Of a stretch of DNA of 64,000 nucleotides, positions 40,949-52,132 are shown piece after piece. The DNA comes from Eremothecium cymbalariae DBVPG#7215 (Eukaryota; Ascomycota; Saccharomycetes; Saccharomycetales; Saccharomycetaceae): positions 558,001-622,000 of the forward strand of contig NC_016455.1 of the NCBI RefSeq assembly GCF_000235365.1, read 5' to 3'. The first letter of the stretch is position 1. Every line of letters starts with the position of its first letter. The position numbers and the translations under genes are program-made. Under the pieces are notes generated by a model. The model saw only the letters and a program-made list of their open reading frames with translations. It did no database searches and was not told where the DNA came from.

Positions 40949-41377
40949 ATATTGTAAATAAGATCCAATGCATCCTACTTCTTGTTCTAAAAATAATGTT
41001 GTACAACGAAAAGTTTAAGCTGCATAAATATGTTTGCGAGATTTTAACTGACGACATGGTTTCCATTTCTGTATCCCGCCCTGTCACAGCTGTCCAAAAA
41101 AGTAACGATTACAGAACGCCAAGATACAAATCATATATTAGTAATTTAATGGATCACACAAAAAGCCAGCGACTAGTTTATACAATAATTTGTTTCCTAA
41201 AAACATAAGATAAGCTTTTATGCAACTAGATATTGTCATAAAGAGACTGAGAAATTTTTGGAAGATATATATTATATATATTAGATATGGATATATATAA
41301 TTAGTAACAGCCACGGCAAAAGCACATTATTGATTCAAGCATGTGCAGAGTGGTTTTAGAGCTGAATATTTGTAGGT
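40949..41377. promoter_or_regulatory. Copper ATPase promoter and GDH2 3' flank
   Basis: A 429-base AT-rich gap. I looked for an Ace1/Amt1-type copper-response site and found no clear HTHNNGCTGD match. There is no other feature that I can support. Confidence 0.35.
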
Positions 41378-44300
41378 TCATACTAGTTGAACACCTTCTG
41401 CGTTTCTCTTAAGTTCACCTATGAACTCTAGAAATTTGCCCATGTTAATGTCGATACCGTATTTATACACGTAAGTGCTGGATAGGTAACTGGACAATAA
41501 TGCTTTTAAATATTGCACTGGGACGCTATCCAATACAGCTTGTGGTCCAGAAACATCAATTAACAATTTGGGGATAATTTTGTTCAATAATAAATAGTTT
41601 CTTAAACTTAGGTCATTCAGCCATAATTCATTAGAGTTGATTAGATCGTCATTCAACTTGTTGATAGTCTGGGACAAGATGTTCGATAACTCTGAAATGG
41701 GTTCTTTAGTTTCCTGGTTCAATGACCACAATCTTTCAAACTCGTATATTGCATTTCTTTGGACTTTTTCTTGAATTTCAAGAACGAATTCCTCATATAG
41801 AGGGGTTCTCTTGCCATCAACTTCAACAAATTTACCTAAGAAATCTTCGTCGCTTAAAGCTAGAGAAGCCAAAACCTCCATCGAAGATGAAGTGACACCG
41901 CCTTTGTTAGTAGATGCATCTTTGAAAAAGATACATCCATGTTGTTCTAGAGTAACTTTAGCGGGTTGGGAGAAAAATAAGTTGGCACCTTCAACAATAT
42001 AGGGGATCTTACATTTGCCAGATTTTTGGTCAATGTAATAAGGTAGATTGTTAATGTCTACAGAAGATGGCCTGCCACCGCATGGAACAAACAAATCGAC
42101 ACGATCAACAAACTTGAAGATTTCGAAATGGAATCTGTTCCTAAAAGTAGTACCGTTGGCAACAATGGTGCCATTGGGTAGCATTACGTCCATCTCATCA
42201 ACTGAAACAAAAAACCCATTATTTCCCAATTTGGAAGTATCAAAGTGTGAAGCCATCTTTCTTTCCTTAGCCAACCTACGCAATTCCGCTTTATCCAACC
42301 CATTTGAGTCACATAACACACCAGATCCATCAACGATCGCAACATATTGTTCATTATCTGTTGAGAGTAATATTTCATTAGAACCCAAATCTCCGTCGGG
42401 ACCGCCTGTTTGAAACTTATTCAATTTGGTTGATTTCAAGTTTAAGGTTTCATAAAGTTTATTGATATATGCACGGACGCTTAATGAGGTCATTCCATAT
42501 TCATCATGAGGAATACCACCTAAATCGGCTGTTTTACCTGTCAAAAATGACTTCCACCAAGGACAACCACGTTTACGGGCATGATTGGTAGCCCAATTCA
42601 CAAACCCTGCAGTACCTTCGTCGGGACCAAAGAATAAGATTTCTTCATGTTCTAGTAGATCAACATATTTCTCCTTCTTTGGATCTTTGATTAGGATGTC
42701 AATGATAGCATCAACATATTGAGAAAATGCAACAAAAGTGTCGGTTGACCCTGTCAAGGCAGGATTCATCAATACAACACCTTTAGAACCGCCTTCCGGT
42801 ATATCCTTATTCTTTCTTTGCTGAGTAGAGGCAAGACCATAGTTCTCATCAATAACCATCTTGGAATTCATGTCGTATTGATCTTGAGTTCTGGAACACA
42901 CAATTCTGATGCCACCACGTGCAATATCACGGAATCTTATATGGAAACCTTTGAAAGTGCTACCCACCACGAAGAAAATACCGAATGGAGTTTCTGGATA
43001 TTCTGCTACAGGCATTATTAGTTCAGGGTTTAACCTAAATGAAATCGCAACTTTACGAGTAATAAAGAAATTGGTCTTTACGATAGATTGATTGAACAAC
43101 TTCAATGTTCTTAATATTAATAGAGCCGGCGAATCGTTCGCAATAAACTTAGTTAGATATAGCTCAAACTCATTGTCATCCTTGAAGGGCTCCAATCTAG
43201 ACATCCGCTGATAGGACAATGTTTTTTCAAAACGAGATGTTTGTGTGGAAGTGTAATGAACTTGGGCAAAGTTCTTGTAAAGTTTAGAGACGATCTCTTT
43301 GTACTTATGCAAAATGTCTATGATCATCTGCTGAGTAAAGGTTTCATTTCTTAACTTCTTTTTCAAATTGTTTAACACCTCCGACATCGTGGTGTCAGTG
43401 GGTCTAACGCTCAACTGTTTCACTAATGTATGATAATCTTGACCTAAACGGTTGATAAAGTGGTTGACAAAAATCGATCCAGTGTGGGCATATATCGCCT
43501 CCTGCGGCGAAAACTGCCTCAAACGATATAAGTCATCAAAGAAGTTGTTCGGAATGGCGTACAACAACGAAGCTTCTCTTTCCACTTGCAAAATAGAAAG
43601 CGATAGATTTTGAACAATATCCTCTGGCTGTTCGGATTGGTTTAGGTAGATAGAGTAGATAACAACCCCATTAGCAAATGTCTCAGTAAATATCTTGGAT
43701 GGCTGTAAGTGATAATAATGCAACAAAGATGTTAGAGCTGAAAAATAACGCTTGGTTGTATTTTTCCTAAACGCCACAATCAATCTGACCTCATCACGAT
43801 TGGCAACAGAGTTAAAAGTTTTAATCACAGGCCCTTCACGCTCAGAAAGTAGATGCATCAACTGCCCATATAACTTCTTATTTTCAGCAGACGTAACCTC
43901 AGACATAATCACATCAGAAATTGGGTCGATATCCCCTCTGACCAACGCCTCCGCATCGATATGAGTACACTCTCCAGGATACTTGGTTTCATACAAAAAT
44001 AACAACTTCAAACCATTCTCCCCAAAATACGAAACTAACCTGTAAGATGAATCGGAACTATCTAAATACTTGGCGTCTATTTCATTGTCAAAATCATCAC
44101 CCGTCTCAATAAAAACTGCGTGGTTGTCTGTTATAACTTTCTTCTTAATAGAAAAATCCCCAGGAGCCGCCCCGCTATCCTCACTCTCCCCAATTCTTGA
44201 CCTAGCAAACGACTCAATCTTGGCTGCATATAGCGTATGAATGATATTCGCAATACTATTAGAAGATTCCTTACTAAAAAATAAATCATCAATACCCAAT

Positions 44301-44488
44301 GACTCATAAAACCAATCAACCTCCTGCTCCATCAAAGTCTCCGGCATAAACCCCTGCTGGTCCAAAATATCAATCACCTCCTCCTTCTGCACATCTTTCC
44401 CAGAGAAAGAAACCGAATGATAATCAGAAAACGAAGATATCGATAACGACGCTATGTCCGGAAACTTTAGGTTACTCTCTTTCTGCAT
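41378..44488 (-). CDS. GDH2: GDH2, NAD-dependent glutamate dehydrogenase
   Basis: The ATG at 44488 gives 1036 residues; S. cerevisiae Gdh2 has 1092. The start region FPDIASLSISSFSDYHSVSF and EEVIDILDQQGFMPETLMEQEVDWFYESLGIDDLFFS match yeast. The catalytic part is highly conserved: GFHIRFRDIARGGIRIVCSR, NKDIPEGGSKGVVLMNP, FFGPDEGTAGFVNWATNHAR, GGIPHDEYGMTS, FQTGGPDGDLGSNEI and KIPYIVEGANLF. The enzyme breaks glutamate down to 2-oxoglutarate and ammonium, with NAD reduction. It belongs to the large NAD-GDH class. The shorter N-terminal linker, compared with S. cerevisiae, explains the length difference. Identity is certain. Confidence 0.97.
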   Translation of the reverse strand: MQKESNLKFPDIASLSISSFSDYHSVSFSGKDVQKEEVIDILDQQGFMPETLMEQEVDWFYESLGIDDLFFSKESSNSIANIIHTLYAAKIESFARSRIGESEDSGAAPGDFSIKKKVITDNHAVFIETGDDFDNEIDAKYLDSSDSSYRLVSYFGENGLKLLFLYETKYPGECTHIDAEALVRGDIDPISDVIMSEVTSAENKKLYGQLMHLLSEREGPVIKTFNSVANRDEVRLIVAFRKNTTKRYFSALTSLLHYYHLQPSKIFTETFANGVVIYSIYLNQSEQPEDIVQNLSLSILQVEREASLLYAIPNNFFDDLYRLRQFSPQEAIYAHTGSIFVNHFINRLGQDYHTLVKQLSVRPTDTTMSEVLNNLKKKLRNETFTQQMIIDILHKYKEIVSKLYKNFAQVHYTSTQTSRFEKTLSYQRMSRLEPFKDDNEFELYLTKFIANDSPALLILRTLKLFNQSIVKTNFFITRKVAISFRLNPELIMPVAEYPETPFGIFFVVGSTFKGFHIRFRDIARGGIRIVCSRTQDQYDMNSKMVIDENYGLASTQQRKNKDIPEGGSKGVVLMNPALTGSTDTFVAFSQYVDAIIDILIKDPKKEKYVDLLEHEEILFFGPDEGTAGFVNWATNHARKRGCPWWKSFLTGKTADLGGIPHDEYGMTSLSVRAYINKLYETLNLKSTKLNKFQTGGPDGDLGSNEILLSTDNEQYVAIVDGSGVLCDSNGLDKAELRRLAKERKMASHFDTSKLGNNGFFVSVDEMDVMLPNGTIVANGTTFRNRFHFEIFKFVDRVDLFVPCGGRPSSVDINNLPYYIDQKSGKCKIPYIVEGANLFFSQPAKVTLEQHGCIFFKDASTNKGGVTSSSMEVLASLALSDEDFLGKFVEVDGKRTPLYEEFVLEIQEKVQRNAIYEFERLWSLNQETKEPISELSNILSQTINKLNDDLINSNELWLNDLSLRNYLLLNKIIPKLLIDVSGPQAVLDSVPVQYLKALLSSYLSSTYVYKYGIDINMGKFLEFIGELKRNAEGVQLV

Positions 44489-46426
44489 TGTACCTTTTTT
44501 TAATCTTGTTTCAATTTCAACTTGAACTTCAAAATTCTACTTTTTCTTAATATTCAAACCAGGAAAGAAACAAACTTCCGTTAAACTCTCTAGTTAAGAC
44601 CTTCTTTAGATTCCCCCTTTCCACCTAATTCTTGTTATTAATCTCAAAATCAAACCGATTGTTGCTTATCACTGTATCTAAAGGGCTAAAACCACAACTC
44701 CTGTAAATACCAGGCGAGATATCGACTATGTTTTTGTTTGTGTTATTCCTGTTAGGCAAAAATGACTGTTGAAAAAAAATTCAACCAATTTTAAAGAGAA
44801 CCTTTGGTCTACCTAACTATATAACTCGAACTTCAAATATTATTAATACACAAAAATCATATCCTGTAAACCGTCACTAACCGGTAATCTCTTTACCTTT
44901 TTATATACCTCGCCTTCCCTTCTTGGCGGCCGTCGCATTTCAAAACTTCCTTTCTTCCACCTTCAAAACCATCTCTTAGTAACTCCCCCTCCAGATTGCT
45001 TCCTAGCATCCGTAATGCCAACCAGACCTTACATGACCTTTTTTCCTAATGAAACCATCCCAAATATCCACTCTTTCAAAGAATCTCCATTATTAGCTAT
45101 TCATCTCCAAGTCTGCGCTATTCCACACGGCACTTTTCCCGAGCAAAGGCAACATCCTCTCGCTCTCTCTTTTCCTCTAACATGATCTTTCTGCTCACTA
45201 GCCATGGAAAAATTGCCTATATAGAAAAATCGTCTCCAACATTTAATAAATTATAACTCGTTCTTGATTTTAGAGCCTTGGATTTCCCCTCTGCCAGAAA
45301 GAAAAGATGTTCAACATTACGCTTTGTTGAACAAAGGCTACTTCTACAAGGCTACTTCTACTGCTCGGCAGCTCGCTGTCATGCAAGCACACACATACAC
45401 ACGTCTCACGTTGTTTTTTTTAGAAGACTTAGCTGTTAGGTAAGATTTCAGCTAAATTATATGCCTCATCTCAGTACCGTCTTAGTAACATCTCATTTAG
45501 AAGTTATCAACAGCGGATTGCTTAGCAAAAACCGCCAGCTGGCATAAGAATCGTACTAAAACCGCTATACACTGTTGAATGCTCGAGGGAAAGATGCTGG
45601 TAACTCCAGATGTAATTGTAGGCCTTTCTGTCTCAAGGTACATAGTGTATGATCTTATGAATACTATGCCGGGAATGCTTGATTTTCAAGCTGCTAGAAC
45701 TAGTAGTACGTTAAACAAAACACATGATAAACCCACACGTCTTGTAGCCCAGCAACTGCAGCCGCCTTTGGGAGTTGCAAGCAAGCACCTGTGAGTCACT
45801 GGAGCCAGTGATAGTGCTGTGAAGTCAGCCGGTCCTTTCCGGTGTGCCTCTGTCTTTTCCTCCACACCTCCCGTTGTCCTTGAGAAACGATCGAGACACA
45901 CGATGTGATTACGTAGGCATACGGTTACCTAGTCCCGATATGCGCCTTTTGGGGCGTTGTATAGTCTTCGCAGCCCCAGGCCGTAGTTTTGCATTAGACA
46001 CGTCAGAGAACCAACAAAAAAGCTGGAGCTGTGTGCAAGGCTGGTTTAGATGGGAGGCAGCTAACGGTCACAATTGGCAAGCGGTACAGGAGGGAGGGAG
46101 CAGCAGGTCATGGGGTGCGTGCTTTTGAAGGTAGGAGAACGTTGGTTCTCGAGGATTTGCTGGTGATATCACGTTGTACGTTGTGGGCCTTGAAGGAGCA
46201 GGAATTCTGCAACATCGTCGTCCTCCCGAGAAGTCCCACGGATCAGATGGGTTAGGGTCTTAATGGGTAGTAATAAGAGTTGGTTAACGGAGCTGCAGGA
46301 TCATCGCTACGAGCGAGGCTTCTTGAATCTCTTTTGAAGTGATTGATCTGAATTTTTTGTTAATTTTTTGTCTGGTTTGGTTTGACTGGCTTATTTATTC
46401 CCTTTAAGAGGGGACTAAAAAGGAAG
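44489..46426. promoter_or_regulatory. 1.9 kb divergent intergenic region GDH2 / NPR3
   Basis: This is long for a yeast promoter. The GDH2 side is AT-rich. The NPR3 side from about 45590 to 46260 is visibly richer in G and C and holds several short ORFs that show no homology. A small inverted repeat (TCACTGG, AG, CCAGTGA) lies at about 45796-45811. A structured RNA is possible in the GC-richer half, but I could not match it to SRP, RNase P, MRP or spliceosomal RNAs. Confidence 0.4.
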
Positions 46427-49400
46427 ATGTATACAAATTTGCCTAAATCGTGTCTTACCGGCATAGTTCTTACTATCTCTACACATTCGGGGCCGCTGGT
46501 AGTGTATCATTATCCACCTTTAAGTCAACCATGTGCTCTTGAGAAAGAAAGGAATGTTGGTGGGACGTCTAGTTCATCGGAGCAGACTGGCGAGCAGCGT
46601 ATTGGGTCAGGGATGTCATTTCGATATTACTCAAACACGGCCGAAGGGGAGGTGGAGGACAATGTGTCATCATCTTCATCAGGCAACGTTTCGGATGCAA
46701 CATCTGGGCTGAGCGATAGCGAATTATCAACAGACTATGCAGATTATTCTTCCTCCTCGTCATCATCTGAGTCTGAAAATGAATCTGGAAGAGCACGCGG
46801 AGTAGAAGAAGAGGAGGCAGAGGAATTAGAAGAGGTAGCGGAGGCAGCAGCACTAGCAGCAGCAGCAGCGGTAGCAGCAGCAACAACAACGGCAGCAACG
46901 GCAAAGGGAGAGAGCGCCAATAGCCATACTGCTAATGCAGATAGTACTATCCCTGAGCCGCTTGAGTCAGGAGCATCATGTCCTTTTCCTATTGATTCAT
47001 CCTTTAATCAGATGTTGGAAGCTCAAAGTGTTGTGGCAAGTAGTATCAACGTGCCTGCGGCAATTACAACAGCAGCCCCGTCCACAAAGCCTAAAAGCAT
47101 CAAGTCTAGACACTCGCAAATTAGTGCTAACAAGTTATTTCAATATTTGAGCACTAATAATGATATAGCAGAAAGCCGCAGGCCATCAGTATTTTCCAGG
47201 TTGACTTCTAATGAGGACATTGATCTTATGAAAATGAACGAGTCAGGTAATTTACTAGATCTCGATTCATTGCCCAGAGCTCTGGAAGATATTGAGGATA
47301 TCGATGTTAGCAATATTCTAGATGCGCGAATTTTCCAATCTGAATACTTTCAAGATGTTTCCAAGATTATGAATTTCAATTCTGAATTCGTTGCAGAGAT
47401 ATGTTGTCCGCCAAAGGATATGTGTAATACTAGGTTTGAGTTTACAATCGATGAATCTTGTTTCTTGGGGTTGCCTATTCATGTAGATGAATCTGGTCGA
47501 TGGCGGAAACGAAGGAATAGGAAAACTCCATTGAATACTAGATCCAAGAGGTCCGAGAGTGGGGGTGCGGTGAACACTACTGATACAAGTCTTGGTAGAG
47601 CGGGTTCATCTGGTAGCAAAGCTCATGAAGAACTGCAGCAGAATGAGCAACAGCAGCAAAATATCGATTCTGACCTCGGAGAAGGGTTAGGTATCCCGGT
47701 AAAGAGCGATCAAGGTGGTGGTGGCTATGAGCATGAGGGTAAAACTCAAAGAGATGATAATGAAGAGATGCAGAAAGCTGTGAATATGTTCCATGTTTGT
47801 TTCATTATGAATCCACAGTTGGTTGAGTATAACGAGCGTGTAGATGATATGTACCATTACGTTGTCACTAGGCTTTCACTGATTCTAAGGTATCTTCAGG
47901 ACAAAACGGGATACGTAGTTGAAGAGTGCCACAAGATTCTCAAAACTCGAGATCGTATTCTCAAACAGTTGAAACAGATTAAAAAAGTTCGCGGGCAACA
48001 AGCTTTACAAGGGCGTTACTTATATGAATATATTCTCAAATCCTCATCATTGGCTCGCGCATTAACCAAATGTTTTAATTCGATCGTCAATAATGAAACT
48101 GTATCATTAGAGATTGGCAAGTACAAAGTTCTTTCATTACAGATTCCAATAAAAAATGAGTTTGCAAAATTGCCAGATCTGAAAATCAACCCTGTTTTGC
48201 GTGGATCATTTTTAACTTCGATTCTAAACCTAAAGTTTCTGAAAGAACCTACAGACCCAATACCTGGAGGTGCAGTGGTATTTAATGATAGTAATTTTTT
48301 TGATGAGGAAAATGATATATTAGATTATGCTTTACTACCGTTAGATGAGGTTTCAAATATTATCAGAGACTTAGAGTGTTCTTCCTTTCAAAGTGACATG
48401 ATTAACCTATTAATGGCTAATTTGGTCAAAATTTTAAAACCAACTGTTCCCTTGCGCTCTTATTTATATCTTATCGACGAATTATTGGGGACTAACTCAA
48501 CGGGCGCCAATACAGTTGACGGAGGCGGAGTACTTGGAACAAGCTCGTCTAAAATACAAGCTCATAGAAATTCATTTGAATGTAATATGTTACGTTCTAT
48601 TGCTTTACATTTGACTTATTGGCGGCACACTAGGATCATCTTACCGATATCTTCCAAAAACACGTACATTGTTTCACCTCTTGCCCCAATCCGGGGTACT
48701 GCAGTAGACGATTGTGACTCTCGAGATATGGATATTGTTGAAGGAGAAGCATTAATATACCAAAACCAAGAAATCTTCCATTCTAAATTTCCAACGTTGC
48801 CCACGTTACCCTCGTTTCTTAGCTCGATATCGACTTTAAAACCACGGTCGTTTGGGCACTTAATCCCATCGAAAGAGCATAAATTCTTGTATTTGAACGC
48901 ACTTAGCTGGCTGATTAGATACGGGTACCTGACCCAATTACTGACGTTCGTTTGGATACGGGTGGATAGAAGAATTAAAGTGGCGGTCGATGAAGATTTG
49001 GAAAGAGAGGGTGTGAGGAAATGGAATAGGAAGTCGAAAAAGGAAATCAACAACCCTCATGATAATGTAGTAACGGTGAAAAAACCAGTTGCGGACGGAG
49101 GCCCTGATCGCACCGCCAAAGCAACCGAACAAGACTTCACTGACACCACTGCCGCTGGTACCAAGACGACGGCCACAACGGCCGTCACGGCCACAACGGC
49201 CGTCACGGCCACCACGACGACGGTCCCGACGACCACAGTGATCCCGACGCCTGCGGATGCGACCACAACAGCATCCAATGCTGGGGTGGCTACGCATGCG
49301 ACCAATAGCGACAGTTACTCGGATGAACAGGAGTCGTTGGACGGCGATCTATTCGAACAGCGTGATTATACAATTATATTGGAACCGAAAACAGCAACTG

Positions 49401-49600
49401 CGTTGGAAAAGAGATGGTTGTATAAATGCATTGAAGGTCAACCAACTGATATACAAATGCTGTTCCGAAAAATAGTGAAATACTTTAACGGCAAAACCCC
49501 ATTAGAGTGGATAGTTCTTAAAGAAGGGGTCTCAAAACATGAATTAAAGCGATTACTGGCTTCTCTGGGAGACTACGCAGTCGAACTCAGGCATTGGTAA
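46427..49600 (+). CDS. NPR3: NPR3, SEACIT/GATOR1 subunit
   Basis: I chose the ATG at 46427 (MYTNLPKSCLTGIVLTISTHSG); 15 codons upstream the frame starts with TTG. The product is 1057 residues; S. cerevisiae Npr3 has 1146. An N-terminal longin-like piece (IVLTISTHSGPLVVYHYPP) is split from the rest by a long Ser/acidic/Ala insert with SGLSDSELSTDY. Conserved blocks follow: CNTRFEFTIDESCFLGLPIHVDESGRW, NMFHVCFIMNP, YHYVVTRLSLILRYLQ, SLQIPIKNEF, IVSPLAPI, YLNALSWLIRYGYLTQLLTF and the C-terminal EKRWLYKCIEGQPTDIQ. With Npr2 and Iml1 it inhibits TORC1 when nitrogen is short. It converges on RIM4, as YHL023C and YHL024W do. Confidence 0.95.
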   Translation: MYTNLPKSCLTGIVLTISTHSGPLVVYHYPPLSQPCALEKERNVGGTSSSSEQTGEQRIGSGMSFRYYSNTAEGEVEDNVSSSSSGNVSDATSGLSDSELSTDYADYSSSSSSSESENESGRARGVEEEEAEELEEVAEAAALAAAAAVAAATTTAATAKGESANSHTANADSTIPEPLESGASCPFPIDSSFNQMLEAQSVVASSINVPAAITTAAPSTKPKSIKSRHSQISANKLFQYLSTNNDIAESRRPSVFSRLTSNEDIDLMKMNESGNLLDLDSLPRALEDIEDIDVSNILDARIFQSEYFQDVSKIMNFNSEFVAEICCPPKDMCNTRFEFTIDESCFLGLPIHVDESGRWRKRRNRKTPLNTRSKRSESGGAVNTTDTSLGRAGSSGSKAHEELQQNEQQQQNIDSDLGEGLGIPVKSDQGGGGYEHEGKTQRDDNEEMQKAVNMFHVCFIMNPQLVEYNERVDDMYHYVVTRLSLILRYLQDKTGYVVEECHKILKTRDRILKQLKQIKKVRGQQALQGRYLYEYILKSSSLARALTKCFNSIVNNETVSLEIGKYKVLSLQIPIKNEFAKLPDLKINPVLRGSFLTSILNLKFLKEPTDPIPGGAVVFNDSNFFDEENDILDYALLPLDEVSNIIRDLECSSFQSDMINLLMANLVKILKPTVPLRSYLYLIDELLGTNSTGANTVDGGGVLGTSSSKIQAHRNSFECNMLRSIALHLTYWRHTRIILPISSKNTYIVSPLAPIRGTAVDDCDSRDMDIVEGEALIYQNQEIFHSKFPTLPTLPSFLSSISTLKPRSFGHLIPSKEHKFLYLNALSWLIRYGYLTQLLTFVWIRVDRRIKVAVDEDLEREGVRKWNRKSKKEINNPHDNVVTVKKPVADGGPDRTAKATEQDFTDTTAAGTKTTATTAVTATTAVTATTTTVPTTTVIPTPADATTTASNAGVATHATNSDSYSDEQESLDGDLFEQRDYTIILEPKTATALEKRWLYKCIEGQPTDIQMLFRKIVKYFNGKTPLEWIVLKEGVSKHELKRLLASLGDYAVELRHW

Positions 49601-50011
49601 GCGGAGAGAAGAACATACTGCAATAAATAATAATAATAATAATAAAAATAAAATAATATAATAATTATGATAAAAAATGGACCGCATGTTGAGGATACAT
49701 CTAACCTGTAGATATTGAAACCTCTTGTAAACATATATATGTATATAAAACTAATACTGTATCAACTTCCAACATTTAAAATAAAATACGACGTAGTGAA
49801 GGGGATGGTTGAAAGGCAGTGATTGGGGGAAGAAGGTATCAATCAGTTGGTGTTGAAAGGGAAACTTGATTTTGTTTTCTGGTTTTCCCCGCCCCCTTCT
49901 GGAGAGACCCGTTCGATTTTATCATACCAGGAGACAAAATTTGAAATAAAATAAAATTTAAAAAATAAAAACAAAAAAAAAGAATTAGCAAGATGGCCGT
50001 TAATATTGAGT
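49601..50011. other. Convergent 3' flanks of NPR3 and RIM4
   Basis: A 411-base AT-rich gap with A-rich runs (ATA trinucleotides near 49625-49660). I see nothing else in it. Confidence 0.4.
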
Positions 50012-52132
50012 TCAGTAATCCAAAGATTGTGGCAACTCGTTACCATTGCCATTTGAAGGATCCTGACTCATATCAATTGGCATATAAGGTTGGTCTAACA
50101 TTGGTGTCATCATGCCTGGTACCGGGTTCATTGGCATGCTACCGTTCATAGAACCGTTTGGAGGTGGTGGTATTGGGTAATAAAAGTAAAATGGTTGGTT
50201 TGGATTTGAACCTGGTGGTGGTGGTGGAATGGAGTAATCCATTGGGTAGTAATATGGTGGTTGGTAGTAGTATGGATCAAACCCATGCATGTGCATATTT
50301 GTGTTGCTACCGTTGTTGCTGTGGCTATTGTAGAAACGCTTTTTGCCGGAATTCTTTCTTCTAACAGTATTACTGTTGGGGTTGCCCTTGGTGTTTATAG
50401 GGGGTCCACCTGCAGAGGAGCCATTGTAGTTTGTCGTGGCGTAGGTGGATGCCCCGTCGTCGTTACCGGCAGAGCCAGAAAGTTCCGAAGAAGTCTCTAA
50501 ATTAAACCCAAACTCAGAACCTTCCCCACCATCGTTTGCACGAGAACCAGCTCCACAGGCGACGGCAAAACTCTTGCGCCTCTTGTCCTTCAAGAAGTTG
50601 CTGTTGGATTTCAATGGCGGGAAGTATTGGTATGGCGAATAAGGCAAGGTCTGGAACGAACCCGTGCTTGCCCGCCTGCCAATGTTAATAGGAGGCGGAG
50701 CAAGACTCAATCTGGGCCCATGGATGTGGTGCATGTTGTGGCGGCGGTATGTGTTTCTTCTTTGTCCGCGGAAGCGCCTGGACCTGTGGCCGCCAACCTC
50801 TCTATACTGAACATGCATTGTTCTGTTCAAAAAGCTAGCGTGGTTTTCCCTTTCCAAAGCGGTCGCAGTAGCCTCTTCGGTTTCATATTTGATAAATGCA
50901 AACACCTTGGTGTTGTTGTCTTTGAATATCAAATTCACATCCTCCACTTTACCATGCTTGGAGAACCTCTGAGTCAACTTCTCCTTTGTAACGCTTGGAT
51001 CCAGCTGACTTACAAATATGGATTTCTTATCAATAACAATCGGGTCCATCGTTTCTTCCTCTTCCTCCTCATCCTCCTCCTCCTCATCTTCATCGTAATA
51101 CTCTTCCCCTTCAGATTCACTGTGTGTTGTTGTTGCAGCAGGTACAGATGCTGCAGCACTACCGCCCGGAGTTACAGGCGCGGTGGCAGCAGGCGCGGTA
51201 GCCATCGCGGTCGTCGCGGCCGGAGCAGCAGCAGGCCCAGACTTGCTAACTGCACCGGAAGCAGCACTTCTCAACCTGGCCTTCTTCAAAAGATTTAACC
51301 TTCTAGGAACCTCGATGTTCTGCACCCACTCAACAGTCCAGTCGTAACCGGGCTTCAAATTAATAAAGGCCCGGATGGCGTCGTCACGGTACGCAAACTG
51401 CACAAACCAAGCCGATGATCTATCAATAGGGTAATAGTTTTTCTTGAACGCGTATTCTCTACTGGCAACCAACTGCTCCAACTCTCCAAAGGAGGAACAC
51501 AACTGGATGATCTCGTCGGACGTAACCTCCGGCGTTTTTCTGTTTCTAGTAGAAATAAACAAGGTACGGTTGACCTTGGCCTTCTCACAACGGATCGTCC
51601 GCCCATTCAACAACGTTCCCTGCGCCTGCTTCAACGCCCGTTTGGCGTCGTTGTCGTTGGTGTACTGCACAAACGCATACGGCCTGTTCGAAGGATCCCT
51701 CAACACCTTCACCATCGACAGCTCACCGTACTTCTTGAAAGCCTCCGTCACAGACACACACAGATCGTCATCCGTTAAAGAAGCCGCCAACGAAGCAACA
51801 AACACACACGACGACGGACGTCCGCGCCAGGTCTTCGAGTCCCCCGCCTGCTCCTCCGCAGCGGCGGCACCAGCGGCACCACCACCACCGCCCGCAGCAC
51901 CGCCCGCATCCTGCGACTCCTCGTAAATATCATCCAACAACTGCTCATCGTCATCATCCTCCTCCTCTTCCTCCTCCTCCTCAGACTCCAGATCCTTGGG
52001 ATCTCCGAATGTCTGCGGCAACTCCTTGGGCTGGATCCCCGCGAGATCAGCGCTAATTAAACCAGAAACCTGCTCAGTAGACGTGGACAACGTAACCCGC
52101 GAGTCTGAAGGCAGAATAGAATAGTTCGTCAT
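50012..52132 (-). CDS. RIM4: RIM4, meiotic RNA-binding translational repressor
   Basis: I chose the ATG at 52132 (MTNYSILPSDSR); a hydrophobic 42-residue extension upstream would need a TTG and is unlikely. The product is 706 residues; S. cerevisiae Rim4 has 713. An acidic region and a Gly/Ala run (about 50-85) come first. Three RRM domains follow: RRM1 about 90-185 (SSCVFVASLAASLTDDDL, YAFVQYTNDNDAKRAL), RRM2 about 190-265 (RTLFISTRN, AWFVQFAYRDDA) and RRM3 about 365-440 (KSIFVSQLDPSVTKEKL, VFAFIKYETEEA). The C-terminal third is low-complexity, rich in Asn, Ser, Pro and Tyr, as in the amyloid-like tail of yeast Rim4. Rim4 represses mid-late meiotic mRNAs such as CLB3. Its neighbour NPR3 supports the call. 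Confidence 0.93.
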   Translation of the reverse strand: MTNYSILPSDSRVTLSTSTEQVSGLISADLAGIQPKELPQTFGDPKDLESEEEEEEEEDDDDEQLLDDIYEESQDAGGAAGGGGGAAGAAAAEEQAGDSKTWRGRPSSCVFVASLAASLTDDDLCVSVTEAFKKYGELSMVKVLRDPSNRPYAFVQYTNDNDAKRALKQAQGTLLNGRTIRCEKAKVNRTLFISTRNRKTPEVTSDEIIQLCSSFGELEQLVASREYAFKKNYYPIDRSSAWFVQFAYRDDAIRAFINLKPGYDWTVEWVQNIEVPRRLNLLKKARLRSAASGAVSKSGPAAAPAATTAMATAPAATAPVTPGGSAAASVPAATTTHSESEGEEYYDEDEEEEDEEEEEETMDPIVIDKKSIFVSQLDPSVTKEKLTQRFSKHGKVEDVNLIFKDNNTKVFAFIKYETEEATATALERENHASFLNRTMHVQYREVGGHRSRRFRGQRRNTYRRHNMHHIHGPRLSLAPPPINIGRRASTGSFQTLPYSPYQYFPPLKSNSNFLKDKRRKSFAVACGAGSRANDGGEGSEFGFNLETSSELSGSAGNDDGASTYATTNYNGSSAGGPPINTKGNPNSNTVRRKNSGKKRFYNSHSNNGSNTNMHMHGFDPYYYQPPYYYPMDYSIPPPPPGSNPNQPFYFYYPIPPPPNGSMNGSMPMNPVPGMMTPMLDQPYMPIDMSQDPSNGNGNELPQSLDY

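Noticed and set aside
45579..46255. Three short ORFs upstream of NPR3
   Set aside because: They overlap in different frames and strands and show no homology; a protein gene is not supported.
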